Source of the DNA: Pyrinomonadaceae bacterium
GTDB taxonomy: Bacteria > Acidobacteriota > Blastocatellia > Pyrinomonadales > Pyrinomonadaceae
Reading direction: 5' to 3'
NCBI GenBank assembly: GCA_025054715.1
Contig: JANWYH010000009.1
Span: 1 to 64,000, forward strand
DNA length: 64,000 bases
A program made the translations under genes and the position numbers. Below are positions 1-10,197 of this stretch, in pieces. The notes under the pieces are model-generated. The model was not told the DNA's origin and ran no database searches. It saw nothing but the letters and a program-made list of their open reading frames with translations. Positions within the stretch are counted from its first letter, which is position 1, and the number at the start of each line of letters is the position of its first letter.

Positions 1-530
1 AAAACTTGGAGAACAATGAAACAATAGAAAGACCGACCTTACCGGAAGTAGCAAACCTAAATCTAATAGATGGTAATTTTTTGTCGTGTATTGGCGTGTT
101 TATTAGAAGGGACATAATTCTGAAGTATCCGTTCAACAAAAACAGAGATCTCTCAGGATCTGAAGACTATGAACTGTGGCTCAGATTAGCTAGTCGTTAC
201 CCACTGTACTGTGATAACGAAGTTGTTGCTACCCTCATCCATCATGACAATAGAAGTGTCATAAAAGTTGAGAAAGATAGATTAATCAAGCGCATAAAAG
301 TCCTAGAAGACTCTCTAAAACAAGACTCAGATTTTGTGAAGTTTTTCGGAAGATACTTTGGTCGCATAAAAGCATACAACCGTGCTTATATTGCCTTACA
401 TTTAGCTTTATCTCAACATAGCAAACTTGAGGTCTCAAAATACCTTGTAAGAGCTGTACTTTGTTCACCTACCATCCTTCGAAGAAGGATTTTCTATGGA
501 GCAATAAAGCGTTCCTTCATATCTATCTGA
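1..530 (+). CDS. Glycosyltransferase family 2, C-terminal part (5' truncated by window edge)
   Basis: The open frame runs off the left edge, so only the C-terminal ~175 residues are visible. The stretch GSEDYELWLRLA is the ED-x-W-L signature found near the end of the GT-A catalytic domain of family 2 glycosyltransferases, where the acidic pair contributes the catalytic base. It is followed by a basic, helix-rich tail ending RSFISI. Such enzymes transfer a sugar from a nucleotide-sugar donor during polysaccharide or O-antigen synthesis. Donor and acceptor cannot be read from this fragment. A TTG at position 6 could be taken as a start, but the catalytic domain would be missing, so upstream continuation is far more likely. 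The next gene is ~290 bp away and unrelated in function. Confidence 0.8.
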   Translation, partial: NLENNETIERPTLPEVANLNLIDGNFLSCIGVFIRRDIILKYPFNKNRDLSGSEDYELWLRLASRYPLYCDNEVVATLIHHDNRSVIKVEKDRLIKRIKVLEDSLKQDSDFVKFFGRYFGRIKAYNRAYIALHLALSQHSKLEVSKYLVRAVLCSPTILRRRIFYGAIKRSFISI

Positions 531-822
531 TAGATATTCAAGTCCTAAAACTGTGAAACTGAATCTGTTTATTAAGTATCTATGCCCCGAAAGCCTAATC
601 TTAAAAGTTACACAAGATGCTTAATGCCCCTTTGAATACCGTAAGATTTACAAATAAAAACGGCCAAAAGTAAAAGAAGATTGGCTTTATTAAGGAGCCT
701 AAAAGCTTTAAAAGAACTCAATTGTGATTTTCACAAAAAGAAAAAACTCTTGAAAAGATGTTTTGCTTTCGGTCAAAATAATTTTGGCTTGTCGAAAAAA
801 ATTCTCAGAAAAAGTGCGAAAA

Positions 823-2217
823 ATGAAGAAACTACTAGTTGTTGACGATGAGCAGAGCTATAGACAACTTTTAAGTCTTGTCTTTGAGTCCGAAGGTCAT
901 CAAGTTTATACGGCATCTTCAGGCGAAGAAGCTCTGAAAATATTGCGAAAAGAAAACGTTCAAGTCCTGATTTCGGATGTAAGACTTCCTGACATGGATG
1001 GGATACAGGTATTACGACTTTCACGACAAATATCACCCGATATAGGCGTAGTGATGATAACAGCCTTCGCAACTGTTGAAACGGCTCGGGAAGCTTTCAA
1101 ACTTGGTGCTGATGACTTTGTTCAAAAACCATTTGATATTGAAGAACTGAAAGTAATAGTCCGAAAAGTTATAGAAAAGCAAGCTCTAATTGATGAAAAT
1201 CGAGCATTCAAAAGAGCACAACGAGAGCGTGGACGCATAACTAACATCATCGGCAATTCGCCCAAAATGCAAGCAGTTTTTCAGATGATTGAAACTGTAG
1301 CCGAGGTTCAATCAACAGTTCTTATCACGGGTGAGTCAGGAACAGGAAAAGAATTAGTCGCCCGAGCAATCCATGAGCTGTCTTCAAGAGCCGAAAAACC
1401 TTTTATCTCGGTAAATTGTGGAGCGTTTACGGAAACGCTACTTGAGTCCGAGCTTTTTGGCTACGTAAAAGGAGCATTTACAGGAGCAACGACTAATCGT
1501 AAAGGTCTTTTTGAAGCGGCTAATAAAGGCACTATCTTTCTTGATGAAATAGGTGAGATGTCACCTGCGATGCAAGTAAAGCTTTTACGGGTGCTTCAAG
1601 AAAAACGAGTTCGTCCCGTAGGTGCGCATGAAGAGATTCCCATAGATACTAGAGTAATAGCAGCAACAAATCGAGATTTGCGCTCTTTAGTAGAAGAAGG
1701 TTCCTTCAGAGAAGACTTGTATTACCGAATCTCTGTGATTCCGATTAACCTCCCTCCACTCAGAGAAAGAAAAGAAGATATACCTCTTTTAGTAGAACAT
1801 TTCATCAAGAAATACTGTGAAATAACAGGAAAGAGTCTTTCTATAAGCAAAAAGGCAATGGAGATACTAGAAAACTACTCCTGGCACGGTAACGTTCGTG
1901 AACTCGAGCATACCATTGAAAGAGCTGTTGCGCTTGAGCGAAGCGATTCAATCCAGCCAGAATCTCTCCCAGAACACATAATCAACTATAATCCAGAAAG
2001 AATCAGAGCTGAATTCACGCTCCCTGATGAAGGTATAAACCTATTTGCTCACCTGGAAAATCTTGAAAGAACCTATGTTGTAGAAGCACTGAGGAAAACA
2101 GGTGGAAATCAAACAAAAGCAGCACAACTTCTACAAATGTCTGTTCGATCACTCAGGCATCTACTAGATAAGCACAACATCCGTTCATTATCAGCGAAAA
2201 TGCGAAACCTAGAATAA
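823..2217 (+). CDS. Sigma-54-dependent response regulator, NtrC/PilR type
   Basis: This is a two-component regulator that, when phosphorylated, would activate sigma-54 RNA polymerase. Counting from the ATG at 823, residues 1-120 form a receiver domain with acidic pocket D8/D9, phosphoacceptor D52 and K102. Residues ~138-375 form the AAA+ domain with Walker A GESGTGKE (170-177), the sigma-54 contact loop GAFTGA (217-222) and Walker B (TIFLDEIGE, 237-245). The C-terminus carries a Fis-type helix-turn-helix ([16 protein letters not shown]). The frame is open back to a TTG at 763, but the receiver domain begins exactly at the ATG used here. No histidine kinase is adjacent; the only one in the window is at 14.7 kb. 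Target genes are unknown. Confidence 0.93.
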   Translation: MKKLLVVDDEQSYRQLLSLVFESEGHQVYTASSGEEALKILRKENVQVLISDVRLPDMDGIQVLRLSRQISPDIGVVMITAFATVETAREAFKLGADDFVQKPFDIEELKVIVRKVIEKQALIDENRAFKRAQRERGRITNIIGNSPKMQAVFQMIETVAEVQSTVLITGESGTGKELVARAIHELSSRAEKPFISVNCGAFTETLLESELFGYVKGAFTGATTNRKGLFEAANKGTIFLDEIGEMSPAMQVKLLRVLQEKRVRPVGAHEEIPIDTRVIAATNRDLRSLVEEGSFREDLYYRISVIPINLPPLRERKEDIPLLVEHFIKKYCEITGKSLSISKKAMEILENYSWHGNVRELEHTIERAVALERSDSIQPESLPEHIINYNPERIRAEFTLPDEGINLFAHLENLERTYVVEALRKTGGNQTKAAQLLQMSVRSLRHLLDKHNIRSLSAKMRNLE

Positions 2218-2299
2218 GCATACAGGCTTGCGCTTTTTAATCTTTTGATTTAATATCTTTGTAAGCCCTTCCCTATTTCGTCCTCGAGGTCAAATTGAG

Positions 2300-5239
2300 A
2301 TGAGGCAATTAGTTTCTTTGTCTCTTATTTTCTTACTTTCCCATTACACCCTCGCCGGTCTTCTTATCCGAAAAGGAGATGGAGTTCGTTTTACTGGTGC
2401 AGATGGTGTTGAATATGTAGGTGTTAATGGCATTCGTTTTACAGGTGCTGATGGCCTTTTAGGCGCTGAACTAAACGGCGTTCGCTTCACAGGGGCTGAC
2501 GGAACTAGATTCACAGGGGCGGATGGTGTCCGTTTTACAGGTGCAGATGGAATTACCTATACCGGCACCAACGGTGTTAGATTCACAGGCGCAGATTCTA
2601 TTACATTCGCTTCGGCTAACTCTGTAAGAATTATAGCTCCTAACGGAGCAAGATTTACCGGCGCAGACGGTGTCGTTTACCAAGCAAACACGATTCTTCT
2701 AACGGAACCTCGAGGAATAAGGCTGACTAGGACAAATGGGATTGTCTTCATTGGCGTTGATGGCTTACGTTTTACTGGAGCAGACGCTGATTTTAACAAA
2801 GCAGACGGTGGGAGAATTCGTTCGACCGATGCCGTCAGATTTACCGGAGCTGATGTTGCAATAGGCTTTAATTCTGAAGGAGTAATTTTCAATTTGAGGT
2901 TTCCTCAAAACTTTTCTATAACTTCCCTTGACGAAAACTCAAAGATAGAAATTATTATAACAAAACCTGAATCCGGACTTTTTACAGGCATAGGTGAATA
3001 CACAATTACAGACGAGCTTTATGAAGCGGTTTCAACTGGGTTACAAAGTTTTGATCCTGATTTAGCCGTAAAACTAAATGAATTGACAGATGATAGTAGT
3101 ATCAACGCTGTAATTGTGTTCCATAATTATCCTTCTGAAGAAGACTTACAGTCTCTTATCAATATAGGAATCTTAGGCGGAACGCTTTACAAAATTTTGC
3201 CCATGATAGCCGTTAGCACTACGAAAGCCAAAATTATTCAAGCATCCCGGCTTCCAAATGTGCGCTCTATTTATGGCAATCGAACACTAAATTTTGATAA
3301 CGATCCATATCTGAGGCCCATTCAAATAAGCCGCTTAGCTTCCGATAGGTTCTTGCTACAAAGAAACGGTGGTACTCCCGTTTCAGGAAAAAACATTACC
3401 GTAGCCGTTCTTGACACCGGAGTAAACGGACTTCACAGTGACCTTGCAGGCAGAGTTGTTCAGAACGTTAAACTACTTGACAATCAAAGCATCGGAGTTG
3501 GATTTATCAATCCTAGACCAGTTGAAAATTTGCCAAATACAGACCCAATAAGCGGTCATGGAACATTTGTTGCGGGAATCATCGCCGGCAATGGAGCCAG
3601 CTCAGGCGGAAGATATAAAGGTGTTGCACCTTCGGCGAGAATCTTAGGTCTTAGTGCCGGCGAATTGAGTCTTTTTCATGTTTTATCAGGATTTGACTAC
3701 GTATTAGAAAAAGGTGCAGTCTATAATGTCAAAGTCATAAATTGCAGTTTTTCATCGGACTCAGTTTTTGATTTTAACGATCCTGTCAACATTGCGACAA
3801 AAATGCTAGTAGAGAAGGGTATAAGCGTAGTCTTTTCTGCTGGCAACACCGGACCAAGCAACGCTACCCTGAATCCTTACGCAGTTGCACCTTGGGTAAT
3901 AAGCGTTGGAGCTACGGATCAATTTGGAAAGCTGGCTAGTTTCTCTTCAAGAGGTGTGTTTGGCTCAAGGCTCTTTAGACCTTCACTCGTAGCGCCTGGT
4001 GTAAATCTAATAAGCCTTCGATCTACAACATCTCAAACAGGTATTCTTGGCATCGGCATCGGTGCAGACACCCAAAGACTAGCTCCTCTCGAAATTCCCT
4101 TTTATACAACGGCAAGTGGTACTTCCTTTTCCGCTCCTCAGGTTGCAGGAACGATCGCACTTATGCTCGAAGTAAACCCAAGTTTGACACCAGCCCAAAT
4201 AAAGGACATCTTACAACGTTCTGCAACTCCTCTTCCATTAAATTACGCCCACGAAGTCGGAGCTGGAATGCTGAATACATATGCTGCTGTTCTTGAAGCT
4301 GCAAATCCGGCTTTGAGAATGGGAGCATTTCGTTCTTCATTAGACCAAAATGTTACTTTTGTCAGCTCCAATACCGAAATTTTTGATTCAGTCGTAACAC
4401 CCGGAGAAACTTCCGTAACCGAAATAACATTGCCTGCAAACATCACTCAGATCAACGTTTCAGTTAACTGGGCAAACCCTCTCAATGATTTAAACCTTAA
4501 AATCTACGATGAAAACAATAATCTAGTAGGCATCTCAGATCGAATAAATTTACCCATAATAACTGGCAAAGTCGAAAAAGTGACCATTCAGAATCCTTCC
4601 TTTTCTCGAATAAAAATTGCTGTAAGTCATTCATCAGGAATAGGAGTAACAGAAAACTATTCCATAGTGATAAGCTTTACTTATCCTCAAACACCACAGA
4701 TAACTGATATCAGTTCCATATCTCCAGGCGACCTTCCTTTCGTATTAGAAAGTTTGCAAAAATTGTGCATTGAATTAAATGCAAATGAATTTAAGCCGAA
4801 CTTAAAGGTTTCCAAAGGTGAACTTGCAGAATCTATGCTTCGCTGCGGCGTCGTCCCTCAGTATCTTGCACCCGCGCCAATCTACCAAGATGCTTCAGAC
4901 TTAATAGGAAGAACTGCTGTGGAAAGCGTACAATTCAGTCCTTATGGTAAACTTATGCCTGACATCAACAATAGTAGATTTGGATATTTTGAACCAGCTA
5001 CAAAACTTATCTTAGCGGTAGCCTTAGTTAAAGCGAGTAATATGGAAGATCAAGCTGCATCCCTTACACTTTCGCCTACAGTTACAGATAGATTCTCCAT
5101 ACCAGCAGCATACCGTGGGCACGTTGCTTTTGCTCTACAAAAAGGCTGGCTTTCTCTGGAAAATAATCAATTCAATCCAAATAGAGCTATTGGGAGAGCA
5201 GAGTTAGCAAAAGCAATTATTAGGTTTCTAAAAACTTAA
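2300..5239 (+). CDS. Secreted subtilisin-like (S8) serine protease with octapeptide-repeat N-terminus and SLH-like C-terminus
   Basis: A 979-residue exported protease. A hydrophobic signal peptide (about residues 1-20) is followed by an array of octapeptides centred on GVRFTGAD (residues ~29-186). After a ~170-residue linker or prodomain comes the S8 catalytic domain (~360-665) with Asp372 (VLDTGVNG), His420 (SGHGTFVAG), oxyanion Asn516 (SAGNTGPSN) and nucleophile Ser609 (SGTSFSAPQ). A beta-rich pre-peptidase-like region follows (~700-810). The last ~170 residues contain two SLH-like segments (FKPNLKVSKGELAE and FNPNRAIGRAELAKA), which usually tether proteins to the cell envelope. The catalytic set is complete, so it should be active. 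The gene stands alone, with no inhibitor or secretion gene beside it. Function of the N-terminal repeats is unknown. Confidence 0.93.
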   Translation: MRQLVSLSLIFLLSHYTLAGLLIRKGDGVRFTGADGVEYVGVNGIRFTGADGLLGAELNGVRFTGADGTRFTGADGVRFTGADGITYTGTNGVRFTGADSITFASANSVRIIAPNGARFTGADGVVYQANTILLTEPRGIRLTRTNGIVFIGVDGLRFTGADADFNKADGGRIRSTDAVRFTGADVAIGFNSEGVIFNLRFPQNFSITSLDENSKIEIIITKPESGLFTGIGEYTITDELYEAVSTGLQSFDPDLAVKLNELTDDSSINAVIVFHNYPSEEDLQSLINIGILGGTLYKILPMIAVSTTKAKIIQASRLPNVRSIYGNRTLNFDNDPYLRPIQISRLASDRFLLQRNGGTPVSGKNITVAVLDTGVNGLHSDLAGRVVQNVKLLDNQSIGVGFINPRPVENLPNTDPISGHGTFVAGIIAGNGASSGGRYKGVAPSARILGLSAGELSLFHVLSGFDYVLEKGAVYNVKVINCSFSSDSVFDFNDPVNIATKMLVEKGISVVFSAGNTGPSNATLNPYAVAPWVISVGATDQFGKLASFSSRGVFGSRLFRPSLVAPGVNLISLRSTTSQTGILGIGIGADTQRLAPLEIPFYTTASGTSFSAPQVAGTIALMLEVNPSLTPAQIKDILQRSATPLPLNYAHEVGAGMLNTYAAVLEAANPALRMGAFRSSLDQNVTFVSSNTEIFDSVVTPGETSVTEITLPANITQINVSVNWANPLNDLNLKIYDENNNLVGISDRINLPIITGKVEKVTIQNPSFSRIKIAVSHSSGIGVTENYSIVISFTYPQTPQITDISSISPGDLPFVLESLQKLCIELNANEFKPNLKVSKGELAESMLRCGVVPQYLAPAPIYQDASDLIGRTAVESVQFSPYGKLMPDINNSRFGYFEPATKLILAVALVKASNMEDQAASLTLSPTVTDRFSIPAAYRGHVAFALQKGWLSLENNQFNPNRAIGRAELAKAIIRFLKT
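2387..2857 (+). repeat. In-frame 24-bp (octapeptide) repeat array encoding GVRFTGAD units
   Basis: Nine exact copies of the hexapeptide RFTGAD begin at protein residues 30, 46, 62, 70, 78, 94, 118, 157 and 180. Spacing is 8, 16 or 24 minus 1 residues, so the frame is an 8-residue unit with degenerate copies between the exact ones (for example EYVGVNG, TYTGTNG, VFIGVDG). Two steps of 23 residues show that single residues were lost. The DNA copies differ at synonymous sites, so selection appears to keep the peptide rather than recent duplication. Period and composition suggest a beta-solenoid or ligand-binding stack, which is inference. Confidence 0.9.
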
Positions 5240-5385
5240 TCTGAGATTAGAGAAAACAAAGACTAAACAACGCAAAACTGACAATCCTTCGAAAAGAAGG
5301 AAAACTCTATTTCTTTTCTGTCTTCAAAAACATGTTTTGCTGTAAAATATACTCTTAACTTTCTAGTGAAGGAAAAAAAGAAGAA

Positions 5386-8300
5386 ATGAGCCGAATAAAC
5401 ATAAGTGAATACATAGCAGAAAATTTTGGAGCAAATGCAAGTTACGTAGAAGCACTGCTAAATCGCTATAAATCAGACCCAAATCTAGTAGATGAGACGT
5501 GGCGAGAGTTTTTTTCTGATTTGCTCAGCAAATCTTCTCCTCTCGATAATGGACAGGAAGCAAGTTCAACAGAAGTGCCCATCACTGCGAAAACCATCTC
5601 CTCTGAAAAACAGAATACCTCAATAGCTCTTGAATCTGATGTCGAGGTAAAGCCTATAACAGGTGCCGCAAAAAAAATAGTCGAAAACATGGAGCAAAGC
5701 CTTACGGTTCCGACAGCAACTAGTTTCCGTGCCGTTCCGGTTAAGCTCCTCGAGGAAAACCGCAGAATCATAAATGAGTACCTTCAGACAAAAGGAAAAA
5801 CCAAAATATCCTTCACACACATAATTGCTTACGCAATCATTAAAGCAATAAAACATTATCCGCAGATGAATGCCACCTATGCCGTAATTAACGGCATTCC
5901 ATCAAGACTTCAGCACGACAGTGTAAACTTAGGCATAGCAGTTGATGTTGAAAGAAAAGACGGAACTAGAAATCTATTAGTTCCAAACATAAAAGCTGCT
6001 GACAAGATGAGTTTCGCTGAATTTGTCGAAGCATATAATCAACAGGTCGAGAAAGCAAGAAAGGGAAAACTCGAGTTAGAAGATTTTCAAGGAACAACAA
6101 TAACACTAACTAATCCAGGCACAATCGGCACTGTAGCCTCGAATCCACGTTTGATGGCTGGTCAAAGCGTCATAATCGCAACCGGAGCAATTGAGTATCC
6201 GGCTGAATACCAAGCAATGACCCCAGCAGCTCTTTCTCAACTCGGAATAAGTAAAGTAATGACTATAACCTCAACCTACGATCATCGAATAATTCAGGGA
6301 GCGGAAAGCGGTTTGTTCTTAGCAAAAATTCATGAGCTTCTCATTGGAAAAGAAAACTTCTACGAAGAAATTTTTTCTGCCTTAGAAATAAACTTCCCTC
6401 CTTTCCACTGGTCAGAAGACTATAACCCCTCGCTTTTTGGTTCCGATCGGATAAGAGAGCAGATTGAAAAACAAGCAAATGTTTTACAACTAATAAACGC
6501 CTACCGCACACGCGGACATCTTCTTGCTGATATTGATCCATTGAACATGACCTCTCACCACGCTACTGAACTAGAACTTGAAAATTTCGGTCTTACCATC
6601 TGGGACTTAGATAGAGAATTCATTACCGGTGGGCTTCACGGAGAAAAAACAGCAACTTTGCGACGAATACTCGAGATTCTACGAAAGGCATATTGCGGTA
6701 AAGTAGGCATAGAATACCGCCACATACAAAGTAAAGAAGAAAAAGAATGGATTCGAAGCCAAGTCCGTAAACACTTTGTTGATACAGAACCCTTACCTAC
6801 GGAAACGAAAAAGCAAATTTTACGCAAACTTATAGAAGCAGAGCAATTCGAGCAGTTTCTTCACAGAAAATACATTGGCCAGAAACGTTTTTCTGTTGAA
6901 GGATGCGAAACCATCATCCCGATGCTTGATCAATTAGTCGAATTGGCAGCAGAGCAAGGCGTGCAAGAAATTTTTATGGGAATGGCTCATAGAGGCAGAT
7001 TAAATGTCCTTTGTAACGTCGTTGATGAAAATATGACAGAAAGAATCCTCACAATGTTTGAGGGCACTTCTCACCCATATTTTCCCGCCGACGAAGGTGA
7101 CGTTAAATACCATCAAGGTGCAATCAGCAAAAGACAAACAAAAACCGGCAAAGAAATAACGATTAGACTAGCAAGTAATCCGTCACATCTTGAGTTTGTA
7201 AATCCTGTAGTTGAAGGAATGGCAAGAGCTAGGCAGGACGAGATTCGAAACGGACAAGGAAAGAGCCGCGAAGAAGCAATTGACCTTGTGCTGCCTGTCT
7301 TGATGCACGGCGATGCAGCTTTTGCAGGACAAGGAATAGTTATGGAAACTTTGCAACTTGCTAACCTAAAAGGCTATAGAACAGGTGGCACGATTCACAT
7401 TGTGATCAACAATCAGATCGGATTTACAACCTCACCAGAATCAGGCCGCAGTTCCATATATTCAACAGATGTAGCTCAAATGACTCAAATGCCGATTTTC
7501 CATATAAATGCCGACGATCCAGAAGCTGCTTATCGCGTCGTTCAGATTGCCCTCGCCTATAGACAAGAATTTAACAAAGACATAACGCTCGATTTAGTAG
7601 GCTTTCGTCGGCTAGGCCATAACGAAGGCGATGAACCTACCTACACGCAACCACTCATGTATGCAAAAGTTAAGTCTCATCCGGGCGTGCGACATCTTTA
7701 CGCTCAGCGCTTAATACTTGAAGGTGTAGTCACACAAGAAGAGCTCGATGAAATGATGCAACAAGTCATCAATAAGTATGAGAACACCTTCAAACGAGTG
7801 AAAAGCATAATTGAAGAAAAGCCCGTAAAAGCTGAAATTAAGCCAATAGTCGAAGAAGAAGATGGCTCAAATGTGATTGAAACATTCACAACGAAAGAAG
7901 TTGTTGAGATTGTCGGAAAGAAAATTTCCATTGTTCCTGAAGGTTTTCATGTAAATCCGAAAATGGTTGGGCAGCTCACTCGCCGTGCAAAAATGGCGTT
8001 GGGTGAAATTCCAATGGATTGGGGCTTTGCAGAAGCGATCGCCATTGGCTCGCTTGTTTTAGATGGCTTTGGTGTTCGACTAAGCGGACAGGATTCAGGG
8101 CGAGGAACATTTAGCCAACGGCATGCTTCAATGTATGATATTCAGACTGGCGCTCGCTGGTCACCTCTGACAGAACTTCGATCGGATAAAAATCCTGCTG
8201 CAAGATTTTATGTCTTCGATAGCCCGCTTTCTGAAGCAGGGGTTCTAGGTTTTGAGTATGGTTATTCAGTAATAGCTGAAAAAAGCCTTGTCATGTGGGA

Positions 8301-9075
8301 AGCTCAGTTTGGTGACTTTTCCAATGGTGCTCAAGTCATTATAGATCAATACATTTCGTCTTCAGAGGACAAATGGGGACAACGCTCAAGATTAACGTTG
8401 CTGCTTCCTCATGGTTACGAAGGACAAGGTCCTGAACATAGTTCAGCAAGGCTTGAAAGGTATCTCCAACTCTGTGCAGAAAATAATATGCAAGTTTGCT
8501 ACCCGACGACTCCAGCTCAATACTTTCACCTACTACGTCGCCAAATGATACAACCTCAAATTCGGCCTCTTATCGTAATGACACCGAAGAGCCTCTTGAG
8601 ACTTCCAGCTTCAACGTCCAAGCTTGAAGAAATCTTAAGTGGTGGCTTCAAACCTGTAATTGATGACGAGAAAATAACCGAAAAATCAAAAGTGAAACGA
8701 GTTATAGTTTGTTCAGGCAAAGTCTTCTATGATCTAGACGCTGCAAGGAATTCTTCAGAGCAGAAAATTGCAATCGTTCGGCTAGAACAATTCTATCCGT
8801 TTCCGAAATTCGCATTAAAAAACACATTAAATTCATACACGAAAGCAGATGAAGTTTTCTGGGTTCAAGAAGAACCAAAAAATATGGGCGGATGGACTTT
8901 CGTTAAAGAAAGAATTGAGGAAATTCTGCCTGAAAAAATAAAATTAAACTATATTGGTCGCCCTGCATCAGCGGCACCAGCTACAGGAAGTTACGCTGTC
9001 CATGAACTAGAACAGAAAAAGCTAGTAGAAGAGGCTCTTAAAATGAGCACTTCAGCGGTTGCCGAAAACCCATAA
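5386..9075 (+). CDS. kgd: Multifunctional 2-oxoglutarate metabolism enzyme (E2-E1 fusion, Kgd type)
   Basis: At 1229 residues this matches the mycobacterial/actinobacterial Kgd (SucA-like fusion) in length and order. A short E1-type N-terminal helix (residues ~5-45) and a linker lead into a dihydrolipoyl-succinyltransferase catalytic domain (~95-325) with the active-site motif DHRIIQG (His300). The thiamine-diphosphate E1 component follows, with EIFMGMAHRGRLNVL, the ThDP/Mg motif GDAAFAGQG (Asp643) and INNQIGFTT. It decarboxylates 2-oxoglutarate and, together with a lipoylated E2 and Lpd, yields succinyl-CoA in the TCA cycle. No lipoyl domain is present, as in the family. The start ATG at 5386 follows a purine-rich AGGAA stretch. 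No other TCA gene lies in the window. Confidence 0.95.
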   Translation: MSRINISEYIAENFGANASYVEALLNRYKSDPNLVDETWREFFSDLLSKSSPLDNGQEASSTEVPITAKTISSEKQNTSIALESDVEVKPITGAAKKIVENMEQSLTVPTATSFRAVPVKLLEENRRIINEYLQTKGKTKISFTHIIAYAIIKAIKHYPQMNATYAVINGIPSRLQHDSVNLGIAVDVERKDGTRNLLVPNIKAADKMSFAEFVEAYNQQVEKARKGKLELEDFQGTTITLTNPGTIGTVASNPRLMAGQSVIIATGAIEYPAEYQAMTPAALSQLGISKVMTITSTYDHRIIQGAESGLFLAKIHELLIGKENFYEEIFSALEINFPPFHWSEDYNPSLFGSDRIREQIEKQANVLQLINAYRTRGHLLADIDPLNMTSHHATELELENFGLTIWDLDREFITGGLHGEKTATLRRILEILRKAYCGKVGIEYRHIQSKEEKEWIRSQVRKHFVDTEPLPTETKKQILRKLIEAEQFEQFLHRKYIGQKRFSVEGCETIIPMLDQLVELAAEQGVQEIFMGMAHRGRLNVLCNVVDENMTERILTMFEGTSHPYFPADEGDVKYHQGAISKRQTKTGKEITIRLASNPSHLEFVNPVVEGMARARQDEIRNGQGKSREEAIDLVLPVLMHGDAAFAGQGIVMETLQLANLKGYRTGGTIHIVINNQIGFTTSPESGRSSIYSTDVAQMTQMPIFHINADDPEAAYRVVQIALAYRQEFNKDITLDLVGFRRLGHNEGDEPTYTQPLMYAKVKSHPGVRHLYAQRLILEGVVTQEELDEMMQQVINKYENTFKRVKSIIEEKPVKAEIKPIVEEEDGSNVIETFTTKEVVEIVGKKISIVPEGFHVNPKMVGQLTRRAKMALGEIPMDWGFAEAIAIGSLVLDGFGVRLSGQDSGRGTFSQRHASMYDIQTGARWSPLTELRSDKNPAARFYVFDSPLSEAGVLGFEYGYSVIAEKSLVMWEAQFGDFSNGAQVIIDQYISSSEDKWGQRSRLTLLLPHGYEGQGPEHSSARLERYLQLCAENNMQVCYPTTPAQYFHLLRRQMIQPQIRPLIVMTPKSLLRLPASTSKLEEILSGGFKPVIDDEKITEKSKVKRVIVCSGKVFYDLDAARNSSEQKIAIVRLEQFYPFPKFALKNTLNSYTKADEVFWVQEEPKNMGGWTFVKERIEEILPEKIKLNYIGRPASAAPATGSYAVHELEQKKLVEEALKMSTSAVAENP

Positions 9076-9099
9076 ACTACTAAAAGCATCATCATTAAT

Positions 9100-10197
9100 A
9101 TGAAAACTCTCGCTTTTTTTGCTTTTTTATTGACTGCATCTTGCCGAATAGGTGAAGATACCTCTTTGATAACTACTATTCAGACAACTCCTACGCCAAG
9201 TGTCGAAAAAAAGGATATTAGAATTACTATAGCCGCTGTTGGAGACATTATGCTTGGCTCTCCATTTCCTAATGAGTCGAGAATGCCTCCGAACGATGGC
9301 GCTGACCTACTAAAACCTGCTCATTATATTCTTCAATCCGTTGACATTGCTTTTGGCAATCTTGAAGGACCGCTTGCGGACGGTGGAATTTCGACAAAAT
9401 GTGGAAAAGGTCGACCCAGATGCTTTGCCTTTAGAATGCCGACCCGCTATGGCAGGTATCTAAAAGAAGCAGGCTTTGATGTTTTAAGCCTTGCTAATAA
9501 TCATGCGAACGATTTTGGCGAATCCGGAAGAGCATCAACGCGTAAAACTCTCGACGAACTCGGAATAAAACACGCCGGCAGTGATAAATTTCAATTCGCC
9601 TCAACCATAATTGAGGTAAAAGGCAAGAAAGTCAGCTTCATAGGCTTTGCACATAATAACATTTCTTTAAACGTAAACGACTTAGAAGCCGCAAAAGAAG
9701 CTGTATCCAAATTAAAAAAACAAGTTGATATAGTCGTAGTATCTTTCCATGGTGGAGCAGAAGGATCAGATCGACAAAGAGTTCCTAACCAAACAGAGTT
9801 TTTCTTCGGTGAACCGAGAGGCAATCTTCCACTGTTTGCCAGAACAGTAATTGACGCAGGTGCCGATTTAGTTCTCGGGCATGGACCTCATGTGCTACGC
9901 GGTATGGAAATTTACAAAAACCGTCTGATCGCTTATTCACTAGGAAATTTTGTAACCTATGGTTGGTTTCAGCTTGCTGGACCAACAGCAGAAACTATGG
10001 TTCTTGAGGTAGAAATAAACTCCGAAGGCGAATTCGTCAGAGGTAAAATCCATCCATTCAAACTTGAAGGTAGAGGCATACTAGTTAAGGACGATAAAAA
10101 CTCTGCCATTTTTACAGTTCGCCGACTTTCAGAACTGGATTTTCCAAACTCGGCACCGAAGATAAACGACGATGGAACGATTCTGCCTAAATTCTAG
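9100..10197 (+). CDS. CapA-family (PGA_cap) lipoprotein
   Basis: The N-terminus is a lipoprotein signal with lipobox LTAS-Cys15, so the protein should be acylated and face the periplasm or surface. The remainder is the CapA/PgsA metallophosphatase-like fold, with GDIMLG near residue 50, FGNLEGPL, SLANNHANDFG, VSFHGGAE and GHGPHVLRG followed by YSLGNFV. CapA proteins are needed for poly-gamma-glutamate capsule export or anchoring in Bacillus, but most relatives in other phyla are uncharacterised and no capB/capC genes lie nearby. The gene begins 24 bp after kgd, suggesting co-transcription. Its 3' end overlaps the convergent cmk by 11 bp. Confidence 0.88.
   Translation: MKTLAFFAFLLTASCRIGEDTSLITTIQTTPTPSVEKKDIRITIAAVGDIMLGSPFPNESRMPPNDGADLLKPAHYILQSVDIAFGNLEGPLADGGISTKCGKGRPRCFAFRMPTRYGRYLKEAGFDVLSLANNHANDFGESGRASTRKTLDELGIKHAGSDKFQFASTIIEVKGKKVSFIGFAHNNISLNVNDLEAAKEAVSKLKKQVDIVVVSFHGGAEGSDRQRVPNQTEFFFGEPRGNLPLFARTVIDAGADLVLGHGPHVLRGMEIYKNRLIAYSLGNFVTYGWFQLAGPTAETMVLEVEINSEGEFVRGKIHPFKLEGRGILVKDDKNSAIFTVRRLSELDFPNSAPKINDDGTILPKF

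Noticed and set aside
2387-2857. CRISPR-like array
   Set aside because: The repeats are in frame, diverge at synonymous positions and lie within a secreted protease gene. They encode a peptide repeat, not spaced identical repeats.
5285-5300. Hairpin CCTTC-GAAAA-GAAGG between the protease and kgd
   Set aside because: The stem has only 5 bp and is not followed by a clean T run, so it is too weak to be called a terminator.
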